The notes: generated from the sequence alone by a model not told the origin. Shown: positions 27,901 through 36,414, numbered from the stretch's first letter. The stretch: 64,000 bases of DNA from Bacteroidaceae bacterium (GCA_017649485.1 JAGCGS010000015.1:1-64000); one strand, 5' to 3'. Made by a program: numbers and translations.

Positions 27901-28072
27901 CGATGTCGGTAATCGTACCCACATTTGTGCCCTTTACTAAGACGGATGCACCAACTACTGGTTCACCGTCTTCAGAAGAAGTGACATTACCAGTCACTCT
28001 TGTGACCTGGGCGGTCGCCAATCCTATTCCTATGAACAGGCAGGCCAAGAACAGCATGAATTTCTTTTTCAT
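24911..28072 (-). CDS. SusC/RagA-family TonB-dependent outer-membrane transporter (copy 1)
   Basis: A 1053-residue TonB-linked receptor. Residues 1-21 form a signal peptide (LACLFIGIGLATAQ), ~23-100 the CarboxypepD_reg-like domain (GNVTSSEDGEPVVGASVLVKG), then the TonB-box-like LLDEVVVTAMG, the plug (PLYVVDGMP, SALYGMRASNGVIIITTK) and a 22-strand barrel ending in FGFGLSFKF. It imports a nutrient bound by SusD1. Its first 25 codons and leader are identical to copy 2 over a 135-base perfect inverted repeat, after which the genes diverge. I find no consensus promoter facing this copy in the 28150-28664 centre. Confidence 0.96.
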   Translation of the reverse strand: MKKKFMLFLACLFIGIGLATAQVTRVTGNVTSSEDGEPVVGASVLVKGTNVGTITDIEGNFTISNVPLNATTLVVSFIGMQTQEVPIRETVRVMLRPDSELLDEVVVTAMGISKEKKALGYAVQDVKSDKLMQGMSTDLAGAISGKVSGLNITTSSGMPGASSQITIRGSRSFDGNNTPLYVVDGMPIASTSDLSTGSSVTGADYANRSLDIDPNDIESVNILKGQAASALYGMRASNGVIIITTKSGKGLQQGKPQITFNTSLTFSKVSTYPETQMEYAQGSGGKFSQNASTAWGPKISDLPNDPGFGGNTDNRYTQAEGMHQGQYYSPKHAAAGLNPWVTPAAYDNVRDFFKTGTAWTNNVTISQNLGRGDYSFSLGNTDQKGIVKNTGMERYNVKMNGNLKINSYLSTGFSGNFVASKIKKQSGANDGLMATLWGAPPSYDLKGIPSHAAGDPYAQVHFRSLTFDNPYWAVENNEFSERSQRFYGNAYLRFEYPINEKMKLDVKYQLGDDAYTTTYKNMFGYGHKGSDGEISKNVMTINELNSLLTATFDWNINEDLHLNFLYGNEIVQNKTWREYGSGNHFNFSGWNNMNNISTYTAREYTYRNRTIGNFVNLSLDWKNMLFLNATGRQDIASSMPRNNRTFFYPSVSLGFIFTELEPLKNDVLTYGKLRASYAEVGQAGDYLPSYYSIPGYGGGFSSGTPFQYPTNGVVAYTPSGTIYDPNLKPQNTKSYEFGVDLGFWNGLVTFEYTFSRQNVKDQIFGVPLAASTGYGELVTNGGKIHTNAHEFTLGLKPIQKRNFKWDLSVNFTKVDNYVDELAEGVNSIFLGGFVEPQVRAGIGDKFPVIYGTSFLRNENGDIVVDANGLPQVGEEKVIGSVAPDFQMGFNTSFEIYKFKLSATLDWKKGGEMYYGSYTMMDYYGSSQRSADFRNMDRFLCEWPAVKEDGTPNDIYISGSDAFSYFNVLSDISEAFIHKSSYLKLREISLSYPVVDTPKLGVTLSAFARNLLLWSSVKGFDPDASQGNNNMAGGFERFSLPGSSTFGFGLSFKF

Positions 28073-28149
28073 AAAAAAACTCTTTACTTAATTTAACTAA
28101 TACTTGCTTGCAGTCGATTTATTGGGTCTGTAAGGAAAACCATCGTTTA
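27999..28149 (-). repeat. Inner inverted repeat of the SusCD locus, left arm
   Basis: Reverse complement of 28665-28815 with one mismatch in 151 bases; the stretch 27999-28133 is perfect. It includes the leader and first 25 codons of SusC1. Confidence 0.9.
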
Positions 28150-28331
28150 AGTGTAATTGGTTGATTATTAGTAATAAGGAACCATCGTGTCATGTTTTTG
28201 TGTAACGAAAAAACAGCTGAATCACGCTTTCTAACTGAAAACCAATCTCATACGGACCTCCACTTGTATCACGCTTTTGTTGAATGTTATATTTCAATGT
28301 TTCCAATCTAAATTCCACCTACGCGGCTTAA

Positions 28332-28436
28332 AAAACAAGCAAATTATTACCGAAAAACGACCTGATTACCCAAACTGCCAACGACTATCGAGTTCATGAC
28401 TACTTTTTGTCAGAATGGTTGGCAAGAGTTTATTAA
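28332..28436 (+). pseudogene. C-terminal remnant of a third AAA ATPase
   Basis: The frame reads LLPKNDLITQTANDYRVHDY then FLSEWLARVY and a stop, matching the C-terminus of the same ATPase family as the remnant at 22351 (DLIYQTPEGYIIYDRFLGLW). A stop codon and unrelated sequence lie upstream. The remnant sits inside the centre of the SusCD inverted repeat. Confidence 0.6.
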
Positions 28437-28549
28437 AACAAAAGGAGATTGTTTCAGGGAATTTACACCATATTTATATATATAGGAGAGCATCTTTTTT
28501 CACAGAAGGCACTATTTTTTGGCATATTTTAAAAAATCTTGGCAAAAAA

Positions 28550-28580
28550 TTTGCATTTAATAAGATTTTAGGTAACTTTG
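28550..28580 (+). promoter_or_regulatory. Promoter of SusC2/SusD2
   Basis: TTTG (28550-28553), 19 bases, TAACTTTG (28573-28580): an exact consensus. It implies a leader of about 155 bases before ATG 28742. It lies within the 515-base centre between the inner inverted arms. The rest of the 28073-28741 gap holds the ATPase remnant and the repeat arms. Confidence 0.75.
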
Positions 28581-28664
28581 CACCCGATTATGTGCTTTGA
28601 GTTTATTTAGCAAATGTGAATGTAAAGAAAGTGTTCTTTATCCTTTTTGACACAAAATAAGGAA

Positions 28665-28815
28665 TAAACGATGGTTTTCGTTACAGACCCAATAAATCGA
28701 CTGCAAGCAAGTATTAGTTAAATTAAGTAAAGAGTTTTTTTATGAAAAAGAAATTCATGCTGTTCTTGGCCTGCCTGTTCATAGGAATAGGATTGGCGAC
28801 CGCCCAGGTCACAAG
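28665..28815 (+). repeat. Inner inverted repeat of the SusCD locus, right arm
   Basis: Partner of 27999-28149 (150 of 151 bases complementary; 28681-28815 perfect). It spans the leader and first 25 codons of SusC2. Confidence 0.9.
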
Positions 28816-31800
28816 GGTAACAGGTAATGTTACCTCTTCTGAAGACGGACTGCCAGTAACTGGTGCCTCCGTCTTAGTTAAGGGCACAAACGTGGGAACG
28901 ATTACCGACATTGACGGTAACTTTACCATCTCTAACGTGCCAAGTTCTGCAACTACCCTGGTTATCTCTTTCATCGGTATGCAGACTCAGGAAGTACCTA
29001 TCAGAGAAAGCGTACGCGTAATGCTGCGTCCTGATTCTGAGTTGCTGGACGAGGTTGTCGTAACCGCCATGGGTATCTCAAAGGAAAGAAAAGCTTTGGG
29101 TTACGCTGTACAGGATGTGAAATCTGACGAGCTGACTCGTGGTGCAAGCACCTCTCTGTCATCAGCTCTGCAAGGTAAGGTATCAGGTGTGGAAATTTCT
29201 ACATCATCTGGTATGCCTGGTGCATCTTCTAACATCACCATCCGTGGTGTCCGCTCTTTCACTGGCGATAACACCCCGTTGTATGTAATCGATGGTATGC
29301 CTGTTGCATCATCATTCGATATCAGTACAGGTTCTTCTGTAGGTGGTGGTCCTGACTATGCTAACCGTGCTGTGGATATCGATCCTAACGACATTGAGAG
29401 CATCAACATTCTGAAAGGTCAGGCTGCTTCTGCACTGTATGGTATGCGTGCTTCTAACGGTGTGATCATCATTACTACCAAGAGTGGTAAGGGTGCTCGC
29501 AAGGGTAAGCCAGAAATTACCATCACTTCTAACCTGTCATTCGATGTGGTTTCTCGTATGCCAGACTTCCAGAAGGAATATGCACAGGGTTCTGGTGGCA
29601 AGTACTCTCCAACCACTTCTCTGTCTTGGGGTCCTAAGATTTCTGACTTGGCTAACGACCCAACTTACGGTGGTAGCACAGACAATAACTACACCAAGCA
29701 ATTCGGTATGCATCAGGGTCAGTACTATGTAAAGCAGCGCGCTGACGCTGGTTTGGATCCTTGGGCAACTCCTCAGGCATACGACAATGCTAAGGATTTC
29801 TTCAGGACTGGTACTACTTGGGCTAACAACGTGAACATCGCTCAGAGCTTCGACAAGGGTAACTTCTCATTCTCTCTGGGTAACACTACTGCAAGCGCTA
29901 CAGTTCCTAAGACTGGTATGGATCGTTACAACGCAAGATTGGCTGCAACAGCTAACTTGACTGACAACTGGACAACCGGTTTCACTGGTAACTTCATCCT
30001 GTCAAAGATCCGCAAGCAGACTGGTGCTAACGGTGGTTTGGTGGCAACTATCTACGGTTCACCTGCATCATACGACCTGGGTGGTATCCCAGCTCACATC
30101 GATGGTGACCCATATACTCAGAACACCTATCGTAACACATCTGGTTTCGATGCTGCTTACTGGGCAATTGACAACAACGCTCACACTGAGCGCTCACAGC
30201 GTTTCTTCGGTAACGCATACGCACAGTATAAGACTACTTTCGGTACTGAAAACCACACTTTGATTGCAAAGTATCAGTTGGGTGCTGACTCTTATACTAC
30301 TAACTATTCTTCTTTGTATAGCTACGGACACCAGAATGGTAAGGGTTCTTCAGATCATGATGACTACACCATCAATGAGATCAACTCTCTGTTGACTTTC
30401 AACTACGATTGGAAGATCAATGAGGATTTGGACTTCGGTGCTTTGATTGGTAACGAAATCGTGAACAAGACTACCAAGTACATCTGGGCTTATGGTGAAA
30501 GCTTCAACTTCCCAGGATGGAACCACATTGGTAACGCAACTGTGAACGACTCTTCAGAGAGCATCTCAAGAAGACGTACCATTGGTAACTTCGCTAACTT
30601 GTCACTGTCTTGGAAGAACATGCTGTTCTTGAACGCAACTGGTCGTCAGGATATCGTTTCAAGCATGCCTCGTGGCAACCGCACATTCTTCTACCCATCA
30701 GTATCTCTTGGCTTCATCTTCACTGAAATCGAGGCTCTGAAGAACAACGTGCTGACTTACGGTAAACTTCGTGCTTCTTATGCTGAGGTAGGTCAGGCTG
30801 GTACTTTCTTGCCAAGCTACTACTCATCATCTAACCACGGTTCAGGTTTCTCTTCTGGTACTCCTATCCGCTGGCCGATCGGTTCAGTAGTTGGTTATTC
30901 TCCTTCAAGCACTATCTATGACCCGAACTTGAAGCCTCAGAACACTAAGTCTTATGAGTTTGGTGTTGACCTGAACTTCTTCAACGGTATCGTTTCTTTG
31001 AGCTATACCTACTCTCGTCAGAACGTAAAGGATCAGATCTTCTCAGTTCCTTTGGCAAGCTCAACCGGTTATGGTTCATTCACAACCAACGGTGGTAAGA
31101 TTCATACCAACGCTCATGAAATCACTTTGGGTATCAAGCCTTTCGATGGCAGAAACTTCAAGTGGGATATGAACTTCAACTTCTCTAAGATTGATAACTA
31201 CGTTGACGAATTGGCAGAAGGTGTTGAAAGTATCTTCTTGGGTGGTTTCACCACTCCACAGGTTCGCGCCGGTATTGGTGACAAGTATCCTGTAATCTAC
31301 GGTTCTCAGTATCTGCGCAATGACAATGGTGACATCGTTGTTGACGAAGATGGTCTTCCTATGTCAGGTGCCGACGGTGTGATTGGTGTTGTATCTCCAG
31401 ACTTCCGTCTTGGTTTGAACACCAACATAGAGTATAAGAAGCTGCGTTTGAGCGCAACTTTCGACTGGAAGCAGGGTGGTCAGATCTATGGTGGTACTAC
31501 CAACGTGCTTGACTACTACGGTGTAACCCAGCGTACAGCTGACTACCGCAACAAGGATCAGTTCCTGTTCGAGGAGCCTGCTGTAAAGCAGAATGCTGAC
31601 GGTTCTTACTCACCTAACGACATTTATATCAAGGGTAGCGATGCTTATTACTACTTCGACGCAATGAATACAGTTGACGAGGCTTCTGTTTATGGCAACT
31701 CATTCATCAAGCTGCGTGAAATCACTCTGAGCTATCCTGTAATCGATAAGCCTTGGCTGAGTGTAACAGCAAGCGTGTTCGCACGTAACCTCATCCTGTG

Positions 31801-31924
31801 GTCTGAGATCAGAGGTATTGACCCAGAAGTTTCTCAGGGTAACAACAATATGTCTGGTTCATTCGAGCGTTTCTCACTCCCAGGAACTTCAAGCTACGGT
31901 TTAGGTGTAACAGTTAAATTCTAA
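28742..31924 (+). CDS. SusC/RagA-family TonB-dependent outer-membrane transporter (copy 2)
   Basis: A 1060-residue paralogue of the receptor at 24911 with the same order: signal peptide (1-21), CarboxypepD_reg-like domain, LLDEVVVTAMG, plug (PLYVIDGMP, SALYGMRASNGVIIITTK) and barrel ending in LGVTVKF. Differences from copy 1 cluster in the barrel and outer loops (for example 290-560), which suggests different ligands. It has a consensus promoter 160 bases upstream. SusD2 follows after 17 bases, with GAGAGGAG in the gap as a possible ribosome-binding site. Confidence 0.96.
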   Translation: MKKKFMLFLACLFIGIGLATAQVTRVTGNVTSSEDGLPVTGASVLVKGTNVGTITDIDGNFTISNVPSSATTLVISFIGMQTQEVPIRESVRVMLRPDSELLDEVVVTAMGISKERKALGYAVQDVKSDELTRGASTSLSSALQGKVSGVEISTSSGMPGASSNITIRGVRSFTGDNTPLYVIDGMPVASSFDISTGSSVGGGPDYANRAVDIDPNDIESINILKGQAASALYGMRASNGVIIITTKSGKGARKGKPEITITSNLSFDVVSRMPDFQKEYAQGSGGKYSPTTSLSWGPKISDLANDPTYGGSTDNNYTKQFGMHQGQYYVKQRADAGLDPWATPQAYDNAKDFFRTGTTWANNVNIAQSFDKGNFSFSLGNTTASATVPKTGMDRYNARLAATANLTDNWTTGFTGNFILSKIRKQTGANGGLVATIYGSPASYDLGGIPAHIDGDPYTQNTYRNTSGFDAAYWAIDNNAHTERSQRFFGNAYAQYKTTFGTENHTLIAKYQLGADSYTTNYSSLYSYGHQNGKGSSDHDDYTINEINSLLTFNYDWKINEDLDFGALIGNEIVNKTTKYIWAYGESFNFPGWNHIGNATVNDSSESISRRRTIGNFANLSLSWKNMLFLNATGRQDIVSSMPRGNRTFFYPSVSLGFIFTEIEALKNNVLTYGKLRASYAEVGQAGTFLPSYYSSSNHGSGFSSGTPIRWPIGSVVGYSPSSTIYDPNLKPQNTKSYEFGVDLNFFNGIVSLSYTYSRQNVKDQIFSVPLASSTGYGSFTTNGGKIHTNAHEITLGIKPFDGRNFKWDMNFNFSKIDNYVDELAEGVESIFLGGFTTPQVRAGIGDKYPVIYGSQYLRNDNGDIVVDEDGLPMSGADGVIGVVSPDFRLGLNTNIEYKKLRLSATFDWKQGGQIYGGTTNVLDYYGVTQRTADYRNKDQFLFEEPAVKQNADGSYSPNDIYIKGSDAYYYFDAMNTVDEASVYGNSFIKLREITLSYPVIDKPWLSVTASVFARNLILWSEIRGIDPEVSQGNNNMSGSFERFSLPGTSSYGLGVTVKF

Positions 31925-31941
31925 AAGAGAGGAGAAAGATT

Positions 31942-33477
31942 ATGAAATCAATATTGAAATTAACATTTGGCGTTTTCGCAGCCGCATTAGTATCTGCCAC
32001 CATGGTGTCTTGCTCTGAAGACATTATGGATAAGATTAATGAGGATAGAAACCACGCTACTGATGCTCCTGCAAAATACACTTTGGCTGAGGTCATCGTG
32101 TCATCAGCATGGGAGAACACAGGTAGTGACTTGAATACTTACGCTGCAGTATATGTTGAGCATGAGGCAGGTGTCGACAACCAGATGAACCACGCTGAAA
32201 TGCGTAATGGTGAGCCTTCAAACGCTTCTACATATAACAATAGCTGGAGCGAATTGTATAGAACTCTGAGAAACCTGAACGTAATCTTGTCAGATGAGGA
32301 AAAGTCAAGCGATCCGTTGGTGAAAGGTGTTGCAGAAATTCTGACAGCCTATAACTTGGCTATTCTGACCGACTTGTTTGGTGATGTTCCTTTCAGTGAA
32401 TCATTCAACCCAGATGAGAATAAGCAGCCTAAGCTGGATTCACAGCAGGAGCTCTATGGTAAGATTTTCAACTATCTGGATGCTGGTATTGCTGACGTAA
32501 ATTCTTCTACTGGTAACTCTCTGAGCAGTTATGATTTGATTTATGGTGGTGCTAAAGCTAATTGGGTTAAGTTTGCTAACGCTCTGAAGGCTCGCTATAC
32601 TATGCGCCAATTGAAGCGTAATGGTGATGCTGCTCTGAACAGTGTTCTGCAGTATATTGATCAGGCATTTGCATCTGAAGCTGATCAGGCTACATTCAAT
32701 GTATATGATGCTAACCAGTTGAACCCACATTTCGACTTCGAGTGGAGCCGTGACGGTCTGGGTGCAAGCAAGAGCGCTTTTGACAAGTTGGCAGAACGTA
32801 ATGATCCACGTATCAACCGTCTTTATTGGGATGGTAACTCATGGGCTCATTTGGCAGCTGACGAGTTGTCTCTCTTCGAGAATGGTGTTTCTGACCCAGG
32901 CGTTTATAAGTATTCTTATACTGCGTTCATGTTTGCTCAGACTGCTGATACTTACATGATGAGCTATCGTGAACAGCTGTTCCTGAAGGCTGAGGCATTG
33001 GTTCGTTTGGGACGTACTTCAGAAGCTGAACCAATCTTGAAGGAAGCTATTGAGTTGTCATTTGCTAATCTGGAAGCTTCTGTATTCGCTGCATGTACAG
33101 CTCCTACAGTAGGCGCTTACGGTGGTATCGAAGATATCATTGGTGATGGTGATCTGACTGCTGCTGATGCTGATGCTTACTTTGATGCAGAAGTTAAGCC
33201 TCGCTTTGCTGCTAACCCATTGAAGGAGACTTTGATTCAGAAATATCTGTCAATGTGGGGTGCAAATGGTGAGTCTCTGGAGACTTACAACGACGTTCGT
33301 CGTCTGATTTCTTTGGGTCAAGAAAGCTTGTTAGAGCTGAAGAACCCGAAGAGTTTCCCACTGCGTTATACTTACGGTTCAGGTGATACTACTACCAATC
33401 CTAATGTAAATGCTGCATATGGTAATGGTCAGTATGTATATTCTGAGCCAGTATGGTGGGCTGGTGGCAGCCGCTAA
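31942..33477 (+). CDS. SusD/RagB-family nutrient-binding lipoprotein (copy 2)
   Basis: A 511-residue surface lipoprotein partner of SusC2. The signal ends in a lipobox (ATMVSC, Cys ~24). Conserved SusD-like_2 segments include LAILTDLFGDVPFSE, LIYGGAKANWVKFANALKAR and MWGANGESLETYNDVRRL. The last residues (PVWWAGGSR) and the 3' region are identical in DNA to those of SusD1. The middle of the protein is clearly diverged from copy 1, as expected for a different ligand. Confidence 0.93.
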   Translation: MKSILKLTFGVFAAALVSATMVSCSEDIMDKINEDRNHATDAPAKYTLAEVIVSSAWENTGSDLNTYAAVYVEHEAGVDNQMNHAEMRNGEPSNASTYNNSWSELYRTLRNLNVILSDEEKSSDPLVKGVAEILTAYNLAILTDLFGDVPFSESFNPDENKQPKLDSQQELYGKIFNYLDAGIADVNSSTGNSLSSYDLIYGGAKANWVKFANALKARYTMRQLKRNGDAALNSVLQYIDQAFASEADQATFNVYDANQLNPHFDFEWSRDGLGASKSAFDKLAERNDPRINRLYWDGNSWAHLAADELSLFENGVSDPGVYKYSYTAFMFAQTADTYMMSYREQLFLKAEALVRLGRTSEAEPILKEAIELSFANLEASVFAACTAPTVGAYGGIEDIIGDGDLTAADADAYFDAEVKPRFAANPLKETLIQKYLSMWGANGESLETYNDVRRLISLGQESLLELKNPKSFPLRYTYGSGDTTTNPNVNAAYGNGQYVYSEPVWWAGGSR

Positions 33478-33528
33478 TTAAAGGCTAAGAACGGCAAACC
33501 ACTATAATACTCTTTTTGATTATTTGTT
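33448..33528 (+). repeat. Outer inverted repeat of the SusCD locus, right copy
   Basis: The exact reverse complement of 23291-23371 over 81 bases; beyond it the two copies differ by a one-base indel and then continue similarly into the terminators. Confidence 0.9.
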
Positions 33529-33529
33529 T

Positions 33530-33570
33530 GAGGAGGGGATATCCGTTGAGGACGTCCCCTCTTCTATTTT
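33530..33570 (+). terminator. Terminator of SusC2/SusD2 operon
   Basis: GAGGAGGGGA (33530-33539) pairs with TCCCCTCTTC (33555-33564), 10 pairs with one G-T, followed by TATTTTTA. Confidence 0.8.
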
Positions 33571-33602
33571 TAGGAGCAAAAGATCAATAGAATAAATGAC
33601 AG

Positions 33603-34427
33603 TTATTTATTTGCTGAAGTCAGCGGGTGAGCATTGCCCTTAACTTCTTTCAGGTAAGCCTTGGCAGAACCAATCTTGAGGTAGAAATCAATGCGGACAG
33701 GAAGACGATTGTCATCATCAGTTATATAGAAACGTAAGAGTTCATTCTTCTCTCCATCCTTATCATAAGCATATAAAGAGAAACCCTTGCAGGCGTACTT
33801 CTTACCATCCTTAGCCTTGATAGTGCTATTTCCTAAGCAGATAAGCGTCTCATCTTCTACCTTACGACCAGTTGCCAAAGGTAAAGTGGTCTGATGACCT
33901 TGCACAAAATGCTCTGGAGAGAAATTACGTGCACGGGCAATAATACTTAACATATCGTAGATGCAACGACTGTCCTCTGTATCACTTTCCACAGGTGTAA
34001 AATCTGCAACACCAGGACGAGTGCGTAACTGATGCACTTTATTAACTCCACCCTCATGACTATACCAAGCTTCATCTACAGAATAGTGACTACCTTCTTC
34101 TGCCGCTTTTTTATAATACAAAGGCTCCAGACGTTCAGTCATATACACTTGTAAAGAATCACGGAGTTTGAATAGCATGTCTGCTTCTTTACTACCAACA
34201 GCCATCAGCCGAATATCATAAGCAGGCTGACCTTTGTAAGTAGCCTTTTCTGTCGTGAAAGTGGCATATCCTACCTTCTTCCAGATAATGCCCCAATCAA
34301 AATAAAGGTCATACCTCACTTGCTCACCTGCCTTAAAAGCTAAGTTCTCAACCTCGCACTGTTGTGCCTGCATGTGCAAGGGCAACAGAGCCTGTATCAT
34401 CAGAATAGTAGCAAAAATCTTTTTCAT
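33603..34427 (-). CDS. DUF3108 domain-containing exported protein
   Basis: A 274-residue protein from ATG 34427 (MKKIFATILMIQALLPLHMQAQ), a clear signal peptide. The rest is beta-rich and matches the DUF3108 family: FKAGEQVRYDLYFDWGIIWKKVG near the start and a C-terminal LPVRIDFYLKIGSAKAYLKEV. Such proteins are periplasmic or outer-membrane associated; the molecular role is unknown. The gene starts one base after the stop of the upstream lipoprotein gene, so they are co-transcribed. The longer frame to 34595 lies within that upstream gene and is rejected. Confidence 0.85.
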   Translation of the reverse strand: MKKIFATILMIQALLPLHMQAQQCEVENLAFKAGEQVRYDLYFDWGIIWKKVGYATFTTEKATYKGQPAYDIRLMAVGSKEADMLFKLRDSLQVYMTERLEPLYYKKAAEEGSHYSVDEAWYSHEGGVNKVHQLRTRPGVADFTPVESDTEDSRCIYDMLSIIARARNFSPEHFVQGHQTTLPLATGRKVEDETLICLGNSTIKAKDGKKYACKGFSLYAYDKDGEKNELLRFYITDDDNRLPVRIDFYLKIGSAKAYLKEVKGNAHPLTSANK

Positions 34428-34428
34428 G

Positions 34429-36402
34429 TTATCTCCTATTGGTATTTCTGTTATTAGTATTTCTATTGCTATTATTGTTGTTTCTTCTATCCCTATTTCT
34501 ATCAGTCTTCTGTTCAGGTTTCTGCTTTTTAATTTCATCTGGTTTTTGACGGTCGAAAGCCAACTCGTTGAGATTCCAATCCTGCAACACATCAAAATTC
34601 GCTTTAAACTCTATCATGCGAGAATAATAAAACACTTCTTCGGGTTGCAAAGATAACTCATAATTGCCTGTATCCCATTTCCCATTTCTATTTGAATCTC
34701 TCACCAAGCGAGCTGCATACTTTCCAGGATTAAGGTAATAGAAGTCTGCCCTGCCATTTTCTACATCCACAGTACGTACCACCTCGTCTTTGGTATCAAG
34801 CAATTCTACAAAATCACCTTCTTGTGTACCTGTGATATTAAAAAATATCTGCCCATAGGTGTCTAACGTCTTAACCTTAAAATCCTTCTTTTGTTTATCT
34901 ATAAAACGTCCATAAATGCCAGTTACTGCAGCACTATCTGCTTCAAAAGTATAACTCTCTCCAGGCTTCCAATCGGCATAAACATTATAAATCTTGATAT
35001 CCAAACTATCATGTACTAGTTCAAAAGGAATATCTTTCCAAAGCGAATCCACCTTTTGTCTCAGATGGAAGGATGTTGAATCAATACTTGCTATAGGCTC
35101 AGGGAAAGTGAGAGTGAGGTAATCATAAACATCTATACTAGAAGGAGCATAAATATCAACCGCTAAATATTCAATCTTAGGCTCAACTTTCAAAGTGTCT
35201 CCGCGCTCTCTTCTTCGTTGCTCCTCTTTCTCTTTTGCTTCTTTTTCTTTCTGCAATTCCTTCTCGCTCTTTGGTTTCTCCTTTGATGCCAGTTTCAACG
35301 TATCTGTTCGAGGTACAAGCTCCTTGAGTGAATCAGTATATAAATATGAAACCTCCATCTGCAATGTATCGAGTTGATATATTAGTGAGTCCTTTATCCA
35401 ATACTTAATGGTATCGATGCGTTCAGTTAACTTTTCAATCACAAAAGCATCTGTTTCATCGAAATTTAGCCCTTTTATAGTAGGAAAAGTGTCTGATGGT
35501 GCAGTAAAGAATAGTGTAAAGTCTTTTTTAGTAGTACGTTCCGACTTAGCTAAACGTTGGTCTTTTTGTTGATTTACAAAAGCCTTTAACATCAGGTCAT
35601 CAGGCAAATAATGCGTATATTGACGTTCCACTATGGTATCAATCACCAAAGAATCTATCCAAGTGGTATCCTGACGCATTCGTAATTCTGACGAAGGAAT
35701 CACCAAAGAATCTCGGAAAGCTACTGTTTCCGAAGATGCAGAATAATAGTAATTCTGATCCGATTCCTGTAAAGCAAAGATATGATACTCGCCAGGAGCC
35801 ACCCCCTTGATAGTAAACTTGCCTCTACTATCAGTACGTCCCACACGGTCGAATGGCTTCGTCTTAAAAGCAGAATCTGCCAAATCCATATGCAAACCTA
35901 CCATCATACCTTTGATAGGTTCCAAGTTACGAGCATTAAGTACAGTACCTGATACTTCCATAGTATCAAGACGCTCGCCAGTAGAGAAAGTGTAAACAAA
36001 ATTCTCAAGAGGATTGCTCTCGTTATTATCTTGTATAGCATCTCCGAAATCAATCGTATAAGTGGTGTTGGATATCAGTGTGTCTTGCAAATCTATTAGC
36101 ACTTTCTTGCCACTAGCCCTTACATTAGCCTGTTGTACTTGAGGTGGAGAGATAACAATCTTTTCCTGTGGTTTATCTAACTTCAGATACTCATCAAACT
36201 CGATAGTGATACGTTTGCGAGAAGAATTCAGTTCTCCTGGTGCAGGGTTGCCTTTCAAGAATTTAGGTGGGGTTTCGTCAAAGTCACCACCACCCAATGT
36301 CCCAACGCTGGCACATGAATAAAAAAACGCAGCCACAACCATCAAAGGAAGTGTCCCACGTCTCAACAAACGAATGCCGTATTTACTGTTAAAATAAAAC
36401 AT
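34429..36402 (-). CDS. Ig-like (Big_5/SbsA-type) domain lipoprotein
   Basis: A 657-residue protein from ATG 36402. The signal ends VVAAFFYSC (lipobox-like, Cys ~30). Residues ~45-150 form a bacterial Ig-like domain (FDETPPKFLKGNPAPGELN ... TYTIDFGDAIQDNNE), then a carboxypeptidase-regulatory-like fold (VSGTVLNARNLEPIKG ... RGKFTIKGVAPGEY), a charged coiled coil around residue 375-400 (KSEKELQKEKEAKEKEEQRR), further beta domains, and a low-complexity Asn/Arg tail. It is probably an outer-surface or gliding/envelope-related protein; the function is unknown. A -7 promoter box lies only 5-12 bases upstream of ATG 36402. Confidence 0.82.
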   Translation of the reverse strand: MFYFNSKYGIRLLRRGTLPLMVVAAFFYSCASVGTLGGGDFDETPPKFLKGNPAPGELNSSRKRITIEFDEYLKLDKPQEKIVISPPQVQQANVRASGKKVLIDLQDTLISNTTYTIDFGDAIQDNNESNPLENFVYTFSTGERLDTMEVSGTVLNARNLEPIKGMMVGLHMDLADSAFKTKPFDRVGRTDSRGKFTIKGVAPGEYHIFALQESDQNYYYSASSETVAFRDSLVIPSSELRMRQDTTWIDSLVIDTIVERQYTHYLPDDLMLKAFVNQQKDQRLAKSERTTKKDFTLFFTAPSDTFPTIKGLNFDETDAFVIEKLTERIDTIKYWIKDSLIYQLDTLQMEVSYLYTDSLKELVPRTDTLKLASKEKPKSEKELQKEKEAKEKEEQRRRERGDTLKVEPKIEYLAVDIYAPSSIDVYDYLTLTFPEPIASIDSTSFHLRQKVDSLWKDIPFELVHDSLDIKIYNVYADWKPGESYTFEADSAAVTGIYGRFIDKQKKDFKVKTLDTYGQIFFNITGTQEGDFVELLDTKDEVVRTVDVENGRADFYYLNPGKYAARLVRDSNRNGKWDTGNYELSLQPEEVFYYSRMIEFKANFDVLQDWNLNELAFDRQKPDEIKKQKPEQKTDRNRDRRNNNNSNRNTNNRNTNRR

Positions 36403-36406
36403 GGTG

Positions 36407-36414
36407 CAAAAATA
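36407..36414 (-). promoter_or_regulatory. -7 box very close to the Ig-like lipoprotein start
   Basis: On the minus strand TATTTTTG ends 5 bases from the ATG at 36402. If used, the transcript would begin at or next to the start codon. Confidence 0.4.

Noticed and set aside
34428..34595. Longer start for the DUF3108 protein
   Set aside because: It would lie wholly within the low-complexity 3' end of the upstream lipoprotein gene and would bury the clear signal peptide at 34427.
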